Source of the DNA: Fragilariopsis cylindrus CCMP1102
Lineage: Eukaryota > Bacillariophyta > Bacillariophyceae > Bacillariales > Bacillariaceae
Reading direction: 5' to 3'
Length of the DNA stretch: 64,000 bases
Assembly: GCA_900095095.1 (NCBI GenBank)
Contig: FMBT01000394.1
Location: 62,001 to 126,000 of the forward strand
The number at the start of each line of letters is the position of its first letter. Positions within the stretch are counted from its first letter, which is position 1. The position numbers and the translations under genes were made by a program. Positions 10,742 to 21,649 of the stretch are shown here, piece by piece. Under the pieces are notes generated by a model. It had not been told where the DNA came from. It worked only from the letters and a program-made list of their open reading frames with translations, and did no database searches.

Positions 10742-11389
10742 TTAAATTATTATATCTTCTTCTTCGTCATCCTCATCGTCGTCATCATATTCATTTGTAT
10801 AGTGGTTGCTGAAATATGGTGTCGAATCCTCGTCTGCTATAGATTTTGTTGCATGGGGAGTATTATTCGTTGTTGTTACGTTTGGTACTGCTGATGCTGC
10901 TTTAGATGCTGCTTTAGATGCTGATTTAGATGCTGATTTAGATGCTGATTTAGATGCTGATTTCCGTGCTTGAATCACTAAATCACGTAACGCATGTCCA
11001 ACTTTTTCTCTTGCTTGTTTTTCATTCATAACCTCATATCGTGGTGTTCCCTTATTGGGACGTTCAGTTATTGTCTTCTTATCATTCTTTTTTTTAATGA
11101 ATGTCTTTTTTAAAAATCTTGCACCAATATCTTCATGGAGCATCCATACAATACTTTTAATAACCTTTGTTTTATCTTCTCTTGTTGGTGAATCAATATA
11201 TCGTTGTAAATGCACTTTAACTGTAGCACGAAAACGACGATTACCAATACAATTATATGCACCAGAATTACGTCCACATACAATATCATATTGGGATGGT
11301 TGATTCACAACACTAACTGTACTAAAATGATTAGTACTACATGTTGAAAATGTAGTAATAGGTGTAGGAGGATGAGGAGGAGGAAGCAT
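10742..11389 (-). CDS. DUF6824 domain protein
   Basis: The 215-residue protein has a short Pro/Thr-rich N-terminus, then a DUF6824 domain at about residues 32-140. Visible blocks are QYDIVCGRNSGAYNCIGNRR (the xDVLxGRGxxxNxHxGNxxFR block with Ala-Tyr instead of the usual pair), RYIDSPTREDKTKVI, IGARFLKK and EKVGHALRDLV. A perfect tandem repeat of SASK/KAAS units (about residues 143-165) follows, then an acidic Asp/Glu tail. No intron and no signal peptide. The domain is common in diatoms and has no known biochemical function; a basic linker plus acidic tail is compatible with a nuclear protein, but that is inference. The start is the first in-frame ATG. Confidence 0.75.
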   Translation of the reverse strand: MLPPPHPPTPITTFSTCSTNHFSTVSVVNQPSQYDIVCGRNSGAYNCIGNRRFRATVKVHLQRYIDSPTREDKTKVIKSIVWMLHEDIGARFLKKTFIKKKNDKKTITERPNKGTPRYEVMNEKQAREKVGHALRDLVIQARKSASKSASKSASKSASKAASKAASAVPNVTTTNNTPHATKSIADEDSTPYFSNHYTNEYDDDDEDDEEEDIII

Positions 11390-12166
11390 ATTATTTTTCC
11401 GTGGGCGGGTGAAGTATCATAAGATCTTCTTCCTGCGACTTCCATCTAACGGACTAATTGTAATAACTATTGTGCAGTACGTACAAAGTAGTTAGGATAA
11501 TCTTTTGGTCTACCTACCTCCCTGAAAAAAACATCTAATATTTTTATCGAATGAAATCCATCGAATCAATCAATCAATGAAACAGCATCAAATAAATATA
11601 ATAATTTACTTTTTGGCTCTTTTTATTTTCTTTGGGCCTGATCTACAAATACCCTATCATGTATGTGTCGTTGCTTTATCTGAGATCGAAATGAAAAAAA
11701 TCGAAGAACCCAATACATCGCAGGCAACAAATAAATAATTTACTTTTTGGCTCTTTTTACAATATAGGGATATACTTCGTGGTGGCTTGAAACTGTGTTA
11801 TGCTTTACGTGTCATGGCATGGCGCTGGAATGGTTCAACACCAAGTCGTGATTTCATTTCATGGTATACAATAGCCCTTACATAGGAACATATAGATTTT
11901 ATAATCTATTCGTGGGGGTTATTTCGTTTAATCATCAAAAAATACTTATTGAATTCTTTCACTCGACGCACAAATCGTGGAATATTTCTACTACCATCTG
12001 CTGGTTCTTAATGATGTGTCTGGTGTTCTTGCGAAGAATGAATGACTCCACTAACACTGCTTTTTTTTGGATGAGAGAGGGAAGGAGGATATTGGCAACT
12101 GTTGTTCCTTAATGCACAATACAGTACAGTACATTCAAATCACAACTAACTCACATAAAATAAATA
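11390..12166. other. Intergenic region with a repeated 24-bp segment
   Basis: No gene recognised. ATAATTTACTTTTTGGCTC occurs twice (about 11606 and 11736). The segment TTTTCTTTGGGCCTGAT at about 11622 recurs near 55565 in this window, so it belongs to a dispersed repeat. Confidence 0.5.
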
Positions 12167-12601
12167 ATGAATAATACTAAGGCATCTAAATCTACAACAA
12201 CAACTACAACGACAATGACGAGTACAGCAATGGAACAACAACGGCAATCTATTCGTATGCAACAGCAGCAGCAACAAATACTACAACGTAATAATAGAAT
12301 TGAACTATGTTTTCGAATGAAACTTTCACATCGTGTACCACTATCACCACTTATTGAGCTTGGGGATATTGACTATAACAACGACTATAGACAGAAATCA
12401 TTATCATTATCAACATCATCACTGATTACATCATCATTATCACGTTCATCATCCTCTGATACATTATTATCAAATGTTAGTAATGCTAGTATTACTTCAA
12501 GTACTAATACTTCGACTAGTCCACCAGTACGACGTCAACAACAACTACAACGAATTCGTGTTCGACAACCTTTACCTGTACACATTGAATTGACATATTG
12601 A
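12167..12601 (+). CDS. Hypothetical low-complexity protein
   Basis: The 144-residue ORF has Thr, Gln and Ser runs with a less biased core (RIELCFRMKLSHRVPLSPLI, then ELGDIDYN) and a basic C-terminus (RRQQQLQRIRVRQPLPVHI). No family is recognised and no signal peptide or membrane segment is seen. Codon use resembles neighbouring genes (A/T-ending codons). It may be a real small gene or a fragment; support is only the open frame and the non-repetitive core. Confidence 0.35.
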   Translation: MNNTKASKSTTTTTTTMTSTAMEQQRQSIRMQQQQQQILQRNNRIELCFRMKLSHRVPLSPLIELGDIDYNNDYRQKSLSLSTSSLITSSLSRSSSSDTLLSNVSNASITSSTNTSTSPPVRRQQQLQRIRVRQPLPVHIELTY

Positions 12602-13184
12602 GAGCAGTATTGAGACTTTCGAGAATAATGACAACTTTAACAGACAGCTATTAGGGCCTATATTATAGAGCTAACATACAGTATTGACTCCATCTCGAAC
12701 TCGACTCGTGTTTAAATTATTAATACACGCTAGACAGGACATGCCGTTCCAGTCGATATTGACATTGATATCCACGACAACCAAAAGTAAGGTACTACTA
12801 CCGTATAGAAGCACCGGATGCATGCAATGCACGAAAACGAAAAAAATAGATGATGACGATGACGATATACAAAGTATATGATTCTTTCTTCTATTGTAGA
12901 CCTTGTCGACGTACCGTACCGTACTGCAGCATGTGCATACATACTTGTACCTCCTCCTCCTCAAAGAAGAAGAAGAAGAAGAAACGTTATCATCGATCGT
13001 ATGACATGACATGTCATGTTATGACATATCATTTACTGTATTTGAGAATAAACACTAATAAACATATTAATATCACAGCATACATCTATAAAACCATCAC
13101 TAAAACAATGATTTTTACTACAAGAAAAATTTAGTGATCATATTATATGTGCATATATTATACAAATTCTTATAGCTTACTATT

Positions 13185-13255
13185 AGTCTAGTCTAGCCTA
13201 GTCTAGCCTAGTCTAGTCTAGTCTAGCCTAGTCTAGTCTAGTCTAGTCTAGTCCA
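13185..13255. repeat. CTAGT/CTAGC pentanucleotide tract
   Basis: About 14 imperfect copies of CTAGT/CTAGC in tandem. Confidence 0.85.
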
Positions 13256-13318
13256 ATCTACAGTCCAATCCAATCTACAGTCCAGTCAAATCAAGACATA
13301 TACCGGTATATAGAGTTA

Positions 13319-13363
13319 TCGTATCGTATCGTATCGTATCGTATCGTATCGTATCGTATCGTA
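13319..13363. repeat. CGTAT pentanucleotide microsatellite
   Basis: About nine perfect CGTAT units. Shorter runs of the same pentamer recur near 32145, 37015 and 37380. Confidence 0.9.
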
Positions 13364-14154
13364 TACAAATCTCACACAGTTTGGAAAGAGAACTTTTCTA
13401 CAATATTTAACTGTCTTCCATAGTATCTTATTATTATTAAGTTTTTCGCACAATTGATATATTCGTGCGAAATTTCTCCGCGTCCGAGAGGGGGGGGGGA
13501 TTATAAACATCTTTTTTTGTGACAATTGCCCCCTTTTGTTCACAATGACACGCGAGAAAAAATAATAGTTTTTACAATGAAATTTTATTAACTTACCGGA
13601 TGCTCCAAGTACAACTTCTTGTAGAGATGATACTTACACATAAAATAGATCGATCGATAGTTAGGAGAGACATCGATCATGACTGCAACTCAAAATAAGA
13701 TATCAACACGATCAACACATCATACCAGTACAGTTGATGACTATTAAATCGTACAGTGGATAGATATATGTCTCCGAGTCATATCATTTCTATTGTCATT
13801 CATTGCTGTATCTACAATTACAATTGTGACTACTATATCGTAACGTTACGACTAACTATACCATAATCATAATCATAATCCTTCGCATTCGCAATTCGTA
13901 TTATTATTCATCTATCATCATTGCAACAGATACTGCTATTGATATCAGTAGTAGTAGTAGTAGTATCACAATCACTATTGCAACCAGTACAGTCATTCTC
14001 ATTTTCTCTGAATTATAATAATAATAATAATAATAACAACAACACCGTTCTCAACAATTCTATTTTATTGTCATTGCAAAAAAAAGTTAGTAGAAATCTG
14101 AGTATAACGAAAAAGAACAATAATATTACGACCACTATTACAACTACTACTACG

Positions 14155-17100
14155 ATGAGTGACCAAAATAAGCTGCAACTGGAAACGTTACGTCAAGAAT
14201 TATTAGATGTAATACCACCAAATAATGATAGCATTGGTAGTAGATCTATTTCACCAATCGAATTCATTAATGAACAATATCAAAATAATAATGATAATAC
14301 TACTACATTATTATTTCAATATAAATTACATCAATTTATTGTTTTGAATGAAATCTCAAAATCAACATCAAAATCAACATCAAAATCAATTGACGACTCT
14401 AATTCTGATTTATATTCGTCACAACTTGCGGTATCACGTCTATTCAAGAAACCGGTACTTCTAGAATTGATGTTATTAGCGGATGGTGCGATGGATGGTA
14501 ATTATGATAAAGCATTTGAAATATATAATGAAATTCGAAATGAAAGTGACTACTTATTGTGCTGTAGCAGTGATAATGATGATGATGATGATATTAGAGA
14601 AGGTGGAGAAGATAATCCTTATCCTGTACTGCATCGTTTAGCTATAGCAATTGCACTAGTACATGCGACACCTGTTGTACAAACAAATCCAATTGAAATT
14701 GACTGTAGTAACGACGACGACGAAGATAATAGTATCGAACCATCACCTGAACAAGAAGAATATTACGTGGATCCAGTACGACGATATTTAAATTATGAAA
14801 TTGCGTATCTGAATGGTGAATTAGATCCAAATTTTGATCAATTTACAATATTTGAATTACGTTTTGTGGTAGATGGTGATGAATCTGATGAAATATCCTC
14901 CTGGGGTCGTACCACCTTACAAAATTATTATCCGGATCATATAATCAATTCCATTATTGACAACAATGACAATAATTCATTCCTATATGGTACTATTGTT
15001 AAAACTGATATACCCTATGGTAGTAGTCGAGTTAGTAATGATTTACCGACAAATCATAAATATCAAAATATATTAATGAATGGTGGTATTTGTAAGTTCT
15101 ATATATATATATATATATATCTATATCTCACGTTCTCATATCCTTCCAAATGTGTATGATAAATATTCGTTTCGATTTCAACTCAGTTCGACTAGAGGTT
15201 TTAAGTCAGCTCGACTCGGGTTCTGTTGAACTTGACTCAGCTCGACTTGGTTTCGGTTCAAACTTGACTCGACTTGGATTCGGTTCAAACTTGACTCGGG
15301 TTCTGTTACTTGACTCCGTTTCAACTCAGTTCGGTTGAACTCGGTTCAACTTGACTCGATTTCAACTCGACTCGGTTTCAATTCAGTTCGGTTCCAACTC
15401 GGTCCCACTTGACTCGGTTTCAACTTGACTCGGTTTCAGCTTGACTCGGTTCAATATGACTCGGTTTCAACTCGGTTCAGCTCAACTCAATCCAACTTGA
15501 CTCGGTTTCAACGTGACTCGGTTTGGTTTCAACTCAGTTCAATTTGACTCGGTTTCAACTCAGTTCGGTTCAACTCGCTTCAACTTGATTCGGTTTCAAC
15601 TTAGTTCAAATTGACTCGGTTCCAACTCGATTCGGTTCCAACTCGTATCGATTCAACAGTAACCCTAACTTCATTTTTATACGTTTCTTCTCCTTTCTTT
15701 TTTCTTCCTTTTCTGCTAATTATATAGGTGGTCGACGTGCATTCTTTGGTCGTTTTATATTAAGATCATTTGGTATACCAACAACAGCGCGACCATCCAA
15801 AGGGCATGCAGCATTATGTCATTGGAATAGTAATGGTTGGGAAGTCAATTTAGGTGGCGGATGGGGAAAGGGTTGGACAAAGACACAGTATGTAAAAGAT
15901 ATTGATTTTTATTCAACAACACAAGCACGCGGCAGCACAATAATGTCAGAAAATGATGAGTATAAGAAAGTTAAATTAGCACAATGGATTGGTGATGTAT
16001 TAAATGAAAAACAAATATATGGTATATATGATATAAATGTTAAAGGACGTGATATGAATATTCCTATTGATTTAACATCAAATAATAGTAATACTGATAT
16101 TGGTATCTGGTATCGTACATCATTACAAATACAACAAACAATAATTGATAGTAATACTTCAAAAGTAAAAGATACTCCAAGACCTAACAAACCGATCACA
16201 ACGATAGCTGAAATTGTAAAGAAACAGAAGCAAAAATCTGGTTCCTATATTTATGAGATAACAAAAGATATCATTCGTATCACTATCCCAGCTGGATCGT
16301 ATGCTGATAAAAGAAAAACAAAAGATGTTAAAGTAATGAAAAGTTTCATTACAACAACAACATCAACTGGTGATAGAAATGATGAAGATATTAATGATAA
16401 TGAACAAATATATTTACCATCATTTTCAACACAAGGTACAACTATATTACGTGGTGGGACATGGAAAGATACTGCAAATGGATTATGTAATTCTGGTTCA
16501 CGTTTATTAAGTGGTGGATATGGAAGGTATGTATTTATGAAAATTGTACAAAACTGAATGCAACAATTGTTGCATGTGTGCCATTTATTGTTTTGTGACG
16601 TTGTTTGTTTGCTGTCGTTGATTTTTTTTGTTTCTGATTCTCTGTCGCTTAACTGTCGTTTTCAATAATAATTGTTCCGATTCGAATTGATTCGTTCAAC
16701 GATCTAACCTGATGCTGCTTGTTGTCGTTCGTTTCGTTTCGTTTCCACCAATTTTAATACTTTTTTTGTGCTATTACTTACGTCACCCACCGACGCTGAC
16801 ATGAAATCAAAAAACAAGGTATGAAAATTGGGGTTTTCGTGTTGCATTAACTATAGATAATGAGACTATGGACGTATCAGAATCATGTCCTGATCCTACA
16901 TTAATTATATCATTGAATAATGATGATGATAACAATGATGACAATATTGAATTTGTTTATATACCACCAGGTACATTTATTATGGGTGGTACATCTGACA
17001 AAGATGGACGATTTAATTGTGTTGAAATTCCACATCATCCAGTACAAATAACAAAAGGATTTTATTTAGGTAAATACCCTGTAACACAGAGACAATATAT

Positions 17101-18029
17101 GATTATCCGAAATAATAAAAATCCATCCAAATCAACGAAAGATCCAAATTGTCCTGTTGATAATATTAATGTTGAAGATGCAACACAATTCTGTTCAACA
17201 GCATCAGAAATTACAGGATGTGATATAAGATTACCAACAGAAGCAGAATGGGAATATTCTTCACGTGGTAGTACAAACGGTACTAGTGCAAATTCAAATA
17301 TGTGGTTTTTTGACTATGATAATAATCCAAAATTATTGGATAATTATGCATGGGTAAGTAATGCATGTATGTGAGAAGAAGTTCGTGCATTTTTTTCATA
17401 ATTATTACGAAATATTCTAACTTTTTTTCTTTACTTTTTACTACTATCTCTTGTACCGTAAGCATAAAGACAATTCAAAGGGTAAATCACATCCTGTTGG
17501 ACTAAAAAAACCAAATCCATTTGGTTTATATGATATATATGGTAATGTATGTGAACGTGTATCTGATACATATAAAAAAGAATACTACAATGAATGTTTA
17601 TTGACTGCTATCAGTAGTAGTAGTAGTAGTTGCTGTGTGAATCCAAACGGACCAAAACAAGGTATATCGTCGAAATTTAAATATACAAATATCAAGATCC
17701 CATCATCAGGATCATCAGGATCAGGTGATAAATATCAATTGACAGCTAAGGTATGTACTGTTACGATTGGTCAACGATTAAATGTATCATTGAATGAAAT
17801 CAACGATGATGGTACTAATGGTAGTAATGGGGGTGGAACTACTACTGTTATAATGGAATTACCATATACTTGTGGAGAATGGCAAGAATCAAAACCAGTC
17901 ATACTTCACTTAAAGAAGCAAAGTAATAATAATAGTGATACAAATAGTAATATAACATTATATTTTTGGCGTGATAATCCACCACAATATGGTGTATCGA
18001 TTAAAGAATTTACACTTACAAAGATTTGA
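14155..18029 (+). CDS. Transglutaminase-like / formylglycine-generating-enzyme-like multidomain protein, four exons
   Basis: Exons: 14155-15091, 15728-16526, 16819-17353 and 17463-18029; all three introns have GT...AG ends and consistent phases. The transglutaminase-like core spans the first junction: PYGSSRVSNDLP, NGGIC|GRRAFFGRF (likely catalytic Cys), SKGHAALCHW (His) and WEVNLGGGWGKGW. FGE/SUMF1-like blocks come next, the C-terminal type first (LRGGTWKD...ENWGFRVAL) and the N-terminal type second (VYIPPGTFIMGG, GFYLGKYPVTQRQY, RLPTEAEWEYSSRG, HPVGLKKPNPFGLYDIYGN). The protein ends in a beta-rich module finishing YGVSIKEFTLTKI. The Cys pair of true FGE is not seen in the RGGTW block, so sulfatase activation is unlikely. 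The architecture resembles planctomycete proteins as I remember them. Upstream, an ATG-less frame (13921-14154) encodes a signal-like Leu/Val stretch ending VQSFSFS, so the true start may be an unseen exon. Confidence 0.75.
15180..15650. repeat. Degenerate GACTCGGTTTCAACT minisatellite inside intron 1
   Basis: Most of the 636-bp first intron of the transglutaminase/FGE gene is an imperfect tandem repeat built from CTCGGTTTCAACT and TTGACTCGGTT units. Confidence 0.85.
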
Positions 18030-18355
18030 GTTGAGTTGGGGTGTGCAATAAAAACTACAGTACTGATACTGATACTAAATAATATATCTATATAATTTCA
18101 TAAAAACTAAACATATTCTACTCACTTTTTGATACTATGTTTATAGGATTTTTCACTAAAGGAGTGGGTTATTAACTCATATACGACTATAGAATAGAAT
18201 TACGTCCATGTATCTTTTTCTGATAGGCTTCCTCAGTAGTATCTGGTAAACTGTTTCACCTTACTACGTAGTACAGTACGAGAGGCAAGTTGGATAATTC
18301 GTTCCACACAAAACATAAATTTGAATTACTTTTACGTGTATACAAATTCAAAAAA
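18030..18355. other. Convergent 3' intergenic spacer
   Basis: 326 bp between two convergent stop codons. AT-rich, with AATAAA at about 18047; nothing else seen. Confidence 0.6.
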
Positions 18356-20464
18356 TCAAAATCGACAGAATGCAATACCAGCGATCTTGAACTCCTGACC
18401 ACTAACAAGTTTGGCATGTAGAATTAAAGTATCACCAGCTTTTGCTCCACCTAAAACTGGAATCTTATGCGGGAAGTGCACACTTGTTTTAATATCATGG
18501 TAGCCATCAATCAAGAATGTGGAATCTGCATCCCAGTCTACTGCCCTCACATCCGTTAGAGATGAATTGTTCAAATTATCTGTCTTCTTCACCACAGATA
18601 TCGATACTGCAAGTTTAGATCCGACCCATTTTTGGGAATATGATTTCATTGCCACGATGAGAACAAAATTTGTATCCAATTCTGTGTCTTTGATCATCAA
18701 AGAAAAGGTAGAATCGGGTGTATGAGTGTACCAACCAGCTCGAGGCTGTCGAATTGGATATCCTTCTGCTTTCCACCCATCCTTTTGGATTAGGTCCTTT
18801 GTCATTTTCTTATCGACCTGTCCCGCACTTGAAAACCCGATCATGTGGTTGATATACCAAGCGTAAGAACATCTCTGGATATTATCTTTACCATTCGTAT
18901 CAAAATCATCACAAAAATCCTTGTTCGCACGAATGTTAGCTTCCAATATCTCCCGCTCTTCATGGGCTGAACCCCGAACATTTGCTTGCATTCGTCCAAT
19001 ATGCTGGAATGGTGGTTCCCCTTTTTCTAAACTTGGCAGTAAATGTGGATCAATCATTTGATAAGAGATGGCATTCTTATTATGGCTATCCTCTTGAGAA
19101 TGGTGTTTTACGCTAACAGTATCTAATAATGCATCCTCTACAATGGGATGATTTTCAATGCCGATGGTGGCATCATTGCAAACATTGATGATAGAATTCA
19201 CAATATTGAACATTACGGTCCATGCCAGGCCCATATGCATACCAGAACCCATGTGAAGTTGATAATTACCGTTCAGCAGTGGCACTATAGGAGAAGTCCC
19301 GTTGAAGTCTTTTTCTACTTCAGCTAGAACTTTAAATTTGATAGTACTAGCATAGTCAACAGCCATGAAATTATTCCACGAAGAAAGCTTGAACACATTC
19401 GCAGTCTGCTCCGTTGCCCTAAATACCATATCACCATAAAAGTCATCTACCATCATAACAAGTGGAGCTTGATCATTGCAGGGGCGAAGACCCTGCGCCG
19501 CCTTGACAAATCCCTGCATGTTATTGTGTAGTACTGTTTGGAGGTCAGGTTCTTGAACTTCATTGGCTGAGAATGCAGATATGACAACATCCGGCATTTG
19601 GTCGGGATTAGGAAAAAGGCGATATTCAAGCACATGAGTTCCCATTTCATTTGTCTGACCTCCAGTTGCGATATTGTCAACCCTTACAATTTTTTCTCCA
19701 TCGAACAGAACATGATTAAGAAGTTTCTCAAGGCGAAAAGACCATGCACATTCTTCACCGGGATTAGCCCAGTGACTTGGTTTAGGTATGTTAAGATTTT
19801 CTGGCCAAGAACAGCCAATTCCAACTGTAACAGATCCTCCAAGAAGTAGAATACGAAGTACGCGCTTATCATTCTCTTCAGATACTTTTGCATTGTGGTG
19901 TTTGATTTCAGAAGCTAATTTCATAAGCTGTACAATCTCTTTTGGTGGTGCAGGGTTCATAATGCTTCGACGAAGCTTTGATGGTGTATAGAAAGAATAT
20001 AGTTGTTCAACCCAATCTTTGTAAGCATGTAGCTGGGTGGTGTTCAATGTCTCAATACGAGGATGTGCATGGTAAGAGGCGTTCAGTATTTCATCGTAGA
20101 GATTATGCCATACATTACTTGTAGATAATGTCTCTGCTCCTGCTCTCATAAGTGGCACAGGGCACCATAAATGTCCCTTGTCTGCTTCCGCTTCCTGAAT
20201 ATCATTGTCAATATAAGTCTTATCAACACCAGCAGTAGTGTGGATTTGATTACTACCTGCTGAATAATAAAGTGATGCGTCAATCATGGTGGGAAGTGTT
20301 CTGGTACTCGTAAGCACTTGCAGGGCAAAGACGAAACTCAATCCTATCAACACTACTATGGAACCCAGTCTGACCGGTTTGGTAGAGCTAGTGCTAGTGC
20401 TAGTGCTATTGCTGGAGGACTTCTTGTGACGGTGTCCCATCTTCGATGGTTTCGCCATTCGCAT
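18356..20464 (-). CDS. Membrane-anchored SGNH (GDSL-type) hydrolase-like protein
   Basis: The 702-residue protein is a predicted type II membrane protein: a basic/Ser-Thr-rich N-tail, one membrane helix (about residues 33-51, GSIVVLIGLSFVFALQVL), then a lumenal or extracellular domain. SGNH blocks are visible: LRILLLGGSVTVGIG (block I, nucleophile Ser), ATGGQTNEMG (block II Gly), SAFSANEVQ (block III Asn) and LHMGSGMHMGLAW in place of the C-terminal His block. The family cleaves esters, often acetyl groups on carbohydrates, so a role on glycans in the Golgi or at the cell surface is plausible inference. About 250 C-terminal residues form a second region with a jelly-roll-like pattern but no named domain. 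No intron. It has fewer homopolymer runs and more C/G-ending codons than its neighbours. Confidence 0.7.
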   Translation of the reverse strand: MRMAKPSKMGHRHKKSSSNSTSTSTSSTKPVRLGSIVVLIGLSFVFALQVLTSTRTLPTMIDASLYYSAGSNQIHTTAGVDKTYIDNDIQEAEADKGHLWCPVPLMRAGAETLSTSNVWHNLYDEILNASYHAHPRIETLNTTQLHAYKDWVEQLYSFYTPSKLRRSIMNPAPPKEIVQLMKLASEIKHHNAKVSEENDKRVLRILLLGGSVTVGIGCSWPENLNIPKPSHWANPGEECAWSFRLEKLLNHVLFDGEKIVRVDNIATGGQTNEMGTHVLEYRLFPNPDQMPDVVISAFSANEVQEPDLQTVLHNNMQGFVKAAQGLRPCNDQAPLVMMVDDFYGDMVFRATEQTANVFKLSSWNNFMAVDYASTIKFKVLAEVEKDFNGTSPIVPLLNGNYQLHMGSGMHMGLAWTVMFNIVNSIINVCNDATIGIENHPIVEDALLDTVSVKHHSQEDSHNKNAISYQMIDPHLLPSLEKGEPPFQHIGRMQANVRGSAHEEREILEANIRANKDFCDDFDTNGKDNIQRCSYAWYINHMIGFSSAGQVDKKMTKDLIQKDGWKAEGYPIRQPRAGWYTHTPDSTFSLMIKDTELDTNFVLIVAMKSYSQKWVGSKLAVSISVVKKTDNLNNSSLTDVRAVDWDADSTFLIDGYHDIKTSVHFPHKIPVLGGAKAGDTLILHAKLVSGQEFKIAGIAFCRF

Positions 20465-21096
20465 CTCTGTGGTTGGTATGTAGTGTATGTGGGTATGTTG
20501 TCTTCGTTTATATTATTATTAGGAGTAGTATTATTGGTCGTGATTTTGATGCTTATGCTATCGGGGTTGTTTAGGAACGCGATGCTTCTGATATCGTATC
20601 TTTGGTCCGTTGCCTACACTACCAGATTGTTTTCTTTCTTTCAGTCTGCTGCTTATTGTTACGCTACGGAATTGCTTCTTGCTTTCTTTCCTTTGAACTG
20701 GGTGCTGTTGCTGCCGGGTTCGTTTCTTTTTATTTTCAAAGATCTGAATATAACTAGTAAGACATCTACACTCGACTACAATGTAGAGTTATAACTGTGT
20801 TATATTTAGATTACTGTATGAGGATATCTCTTGCTATTGTTTGTTTGGCTTCCATTTATTGATGCTTTTGCTATCGTGATCTTCTGTTGCTATTGTTTGC
20901 TTCCACGATGCTTTTACTATCTTCCGGAACAAACGGGAGAACCTTTGTAAAAGAGAAGCCATTACCGTATTTTACATTTGGCAATTCGTGAATAAAAATA
21001 TATTTTATTTACATGAACGAATGAATGGCCCTCTTTTTCACTTAGGACTAAATGAATTTTGCGCTATCAAAATCTTTGTACTCTAACGTAATCCAG
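20465..21096. other. Intergenic region upstream of the SGNH gene, mostly dispersed repeat
   Basis: It carries the promoter side of the SGNH gene and then copy A of a dispersed repeat (20600-20935). The last 160 bp run up to the transposon target site. Confidence 0.55.
20600..20935. repeat. Dispersed repeat family, copy A
   Basis: It begins TTTGGTCCGTTGCCTACACT and continues through GATTGTTTTCTTTCTTTC, TAACTGTGTTATATTTAGAT and GCTATCGTGATCTTCTGTTG. The same ordered blocks occur at 31536-31800 (copy C), and the first third occurs at 29388-29505 (copy B), all in the same orientation. Confidence 0.7.
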
Positions 21097-21494
21097 TACC
21101 AGTAGATATCCTAAGTGCGTACGCGCGAAGAGACACCGACTGGTTTTTTTTGTCGTTATAATAAGCGGTTTGTAAATCAAACTAGATAGCTTTACTAGCC
21201 TATCCTATTATACAGTCTTCATCAACACATTAAAATGTGTTGTTTTGTATATATACATTTTTTAATCAAATCACTAATACGCGGTTATTTGTCAACGTTA
21301 CACTTGCCTTTTTTTGAAATTAATTTCATATTTACGCAGTTTGCGCCCTGTAGAAAAGTGTACTGAGCGCGCGTACAAACAGTGACACCTAATAAAATTC
21401 TGATTTTATTTTTGAAAAAAGGCAAATGGAACATCAACAACAACGACATGATCATCTATTAAGATGCGTTCCTCCTCTATTAAGATGAGTCGTT

Positions 21495-21526
21495 TTTGAA
21501 GAACTGTCACGTGACAGGTCTTCAAA
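21495..21526. promoter_or_regulatory. 32-bp palindrome with CACGTG core upstream of the transposase
   Basis: Two 16-bp arms (TTTGAAGAACTGTCAC and its complement with one mismatch) meet at CAC|GTG. It sits about 125 bp before the transposase ATG, inside the element. A dimeric binding site for the transposase, the second protein or a host bHLH/bZIP factor is possible. Confidence 0.45.
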
Positions 21527-21649
21527 GCAATGCGATTTCAAGCTTTAGCTTGTAACCCCAGTTCTAAATCAGTTACTCAGTTACTACAATATGATTCATA
21601 ATATTATTCTTTTTATTTGAACAAAGATGGTGATTGTTAAGCTGTTATC

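Larger units (their letters stand above)
12602..13920. other. Intergenic region with pentanucleotide satellites
   Basis: No gene recognised; overlapping ORFs on both strands are produced by simple sequence. It includes a (CTAGT/CTAGC)n tract near 13185-13255 and a (CGTAT)n tract at 13319-13363. The open frame upstream of the next gene extends back to about 13879 but has no ATG before 14155. Confidence 0.55.

Noticed and set aside
12671-13134. Overlapping ORFs on both strands
   Set aside because: Driven by simple sequence (GAAGAAGAA, GACGATGAC) with no coding signature.
20318-20794. 158-aa plus-strand ORF
   Set aside because: Its first part is antisense to the SGNH hydrolase N-terminus and the rest is dispersed repeat.
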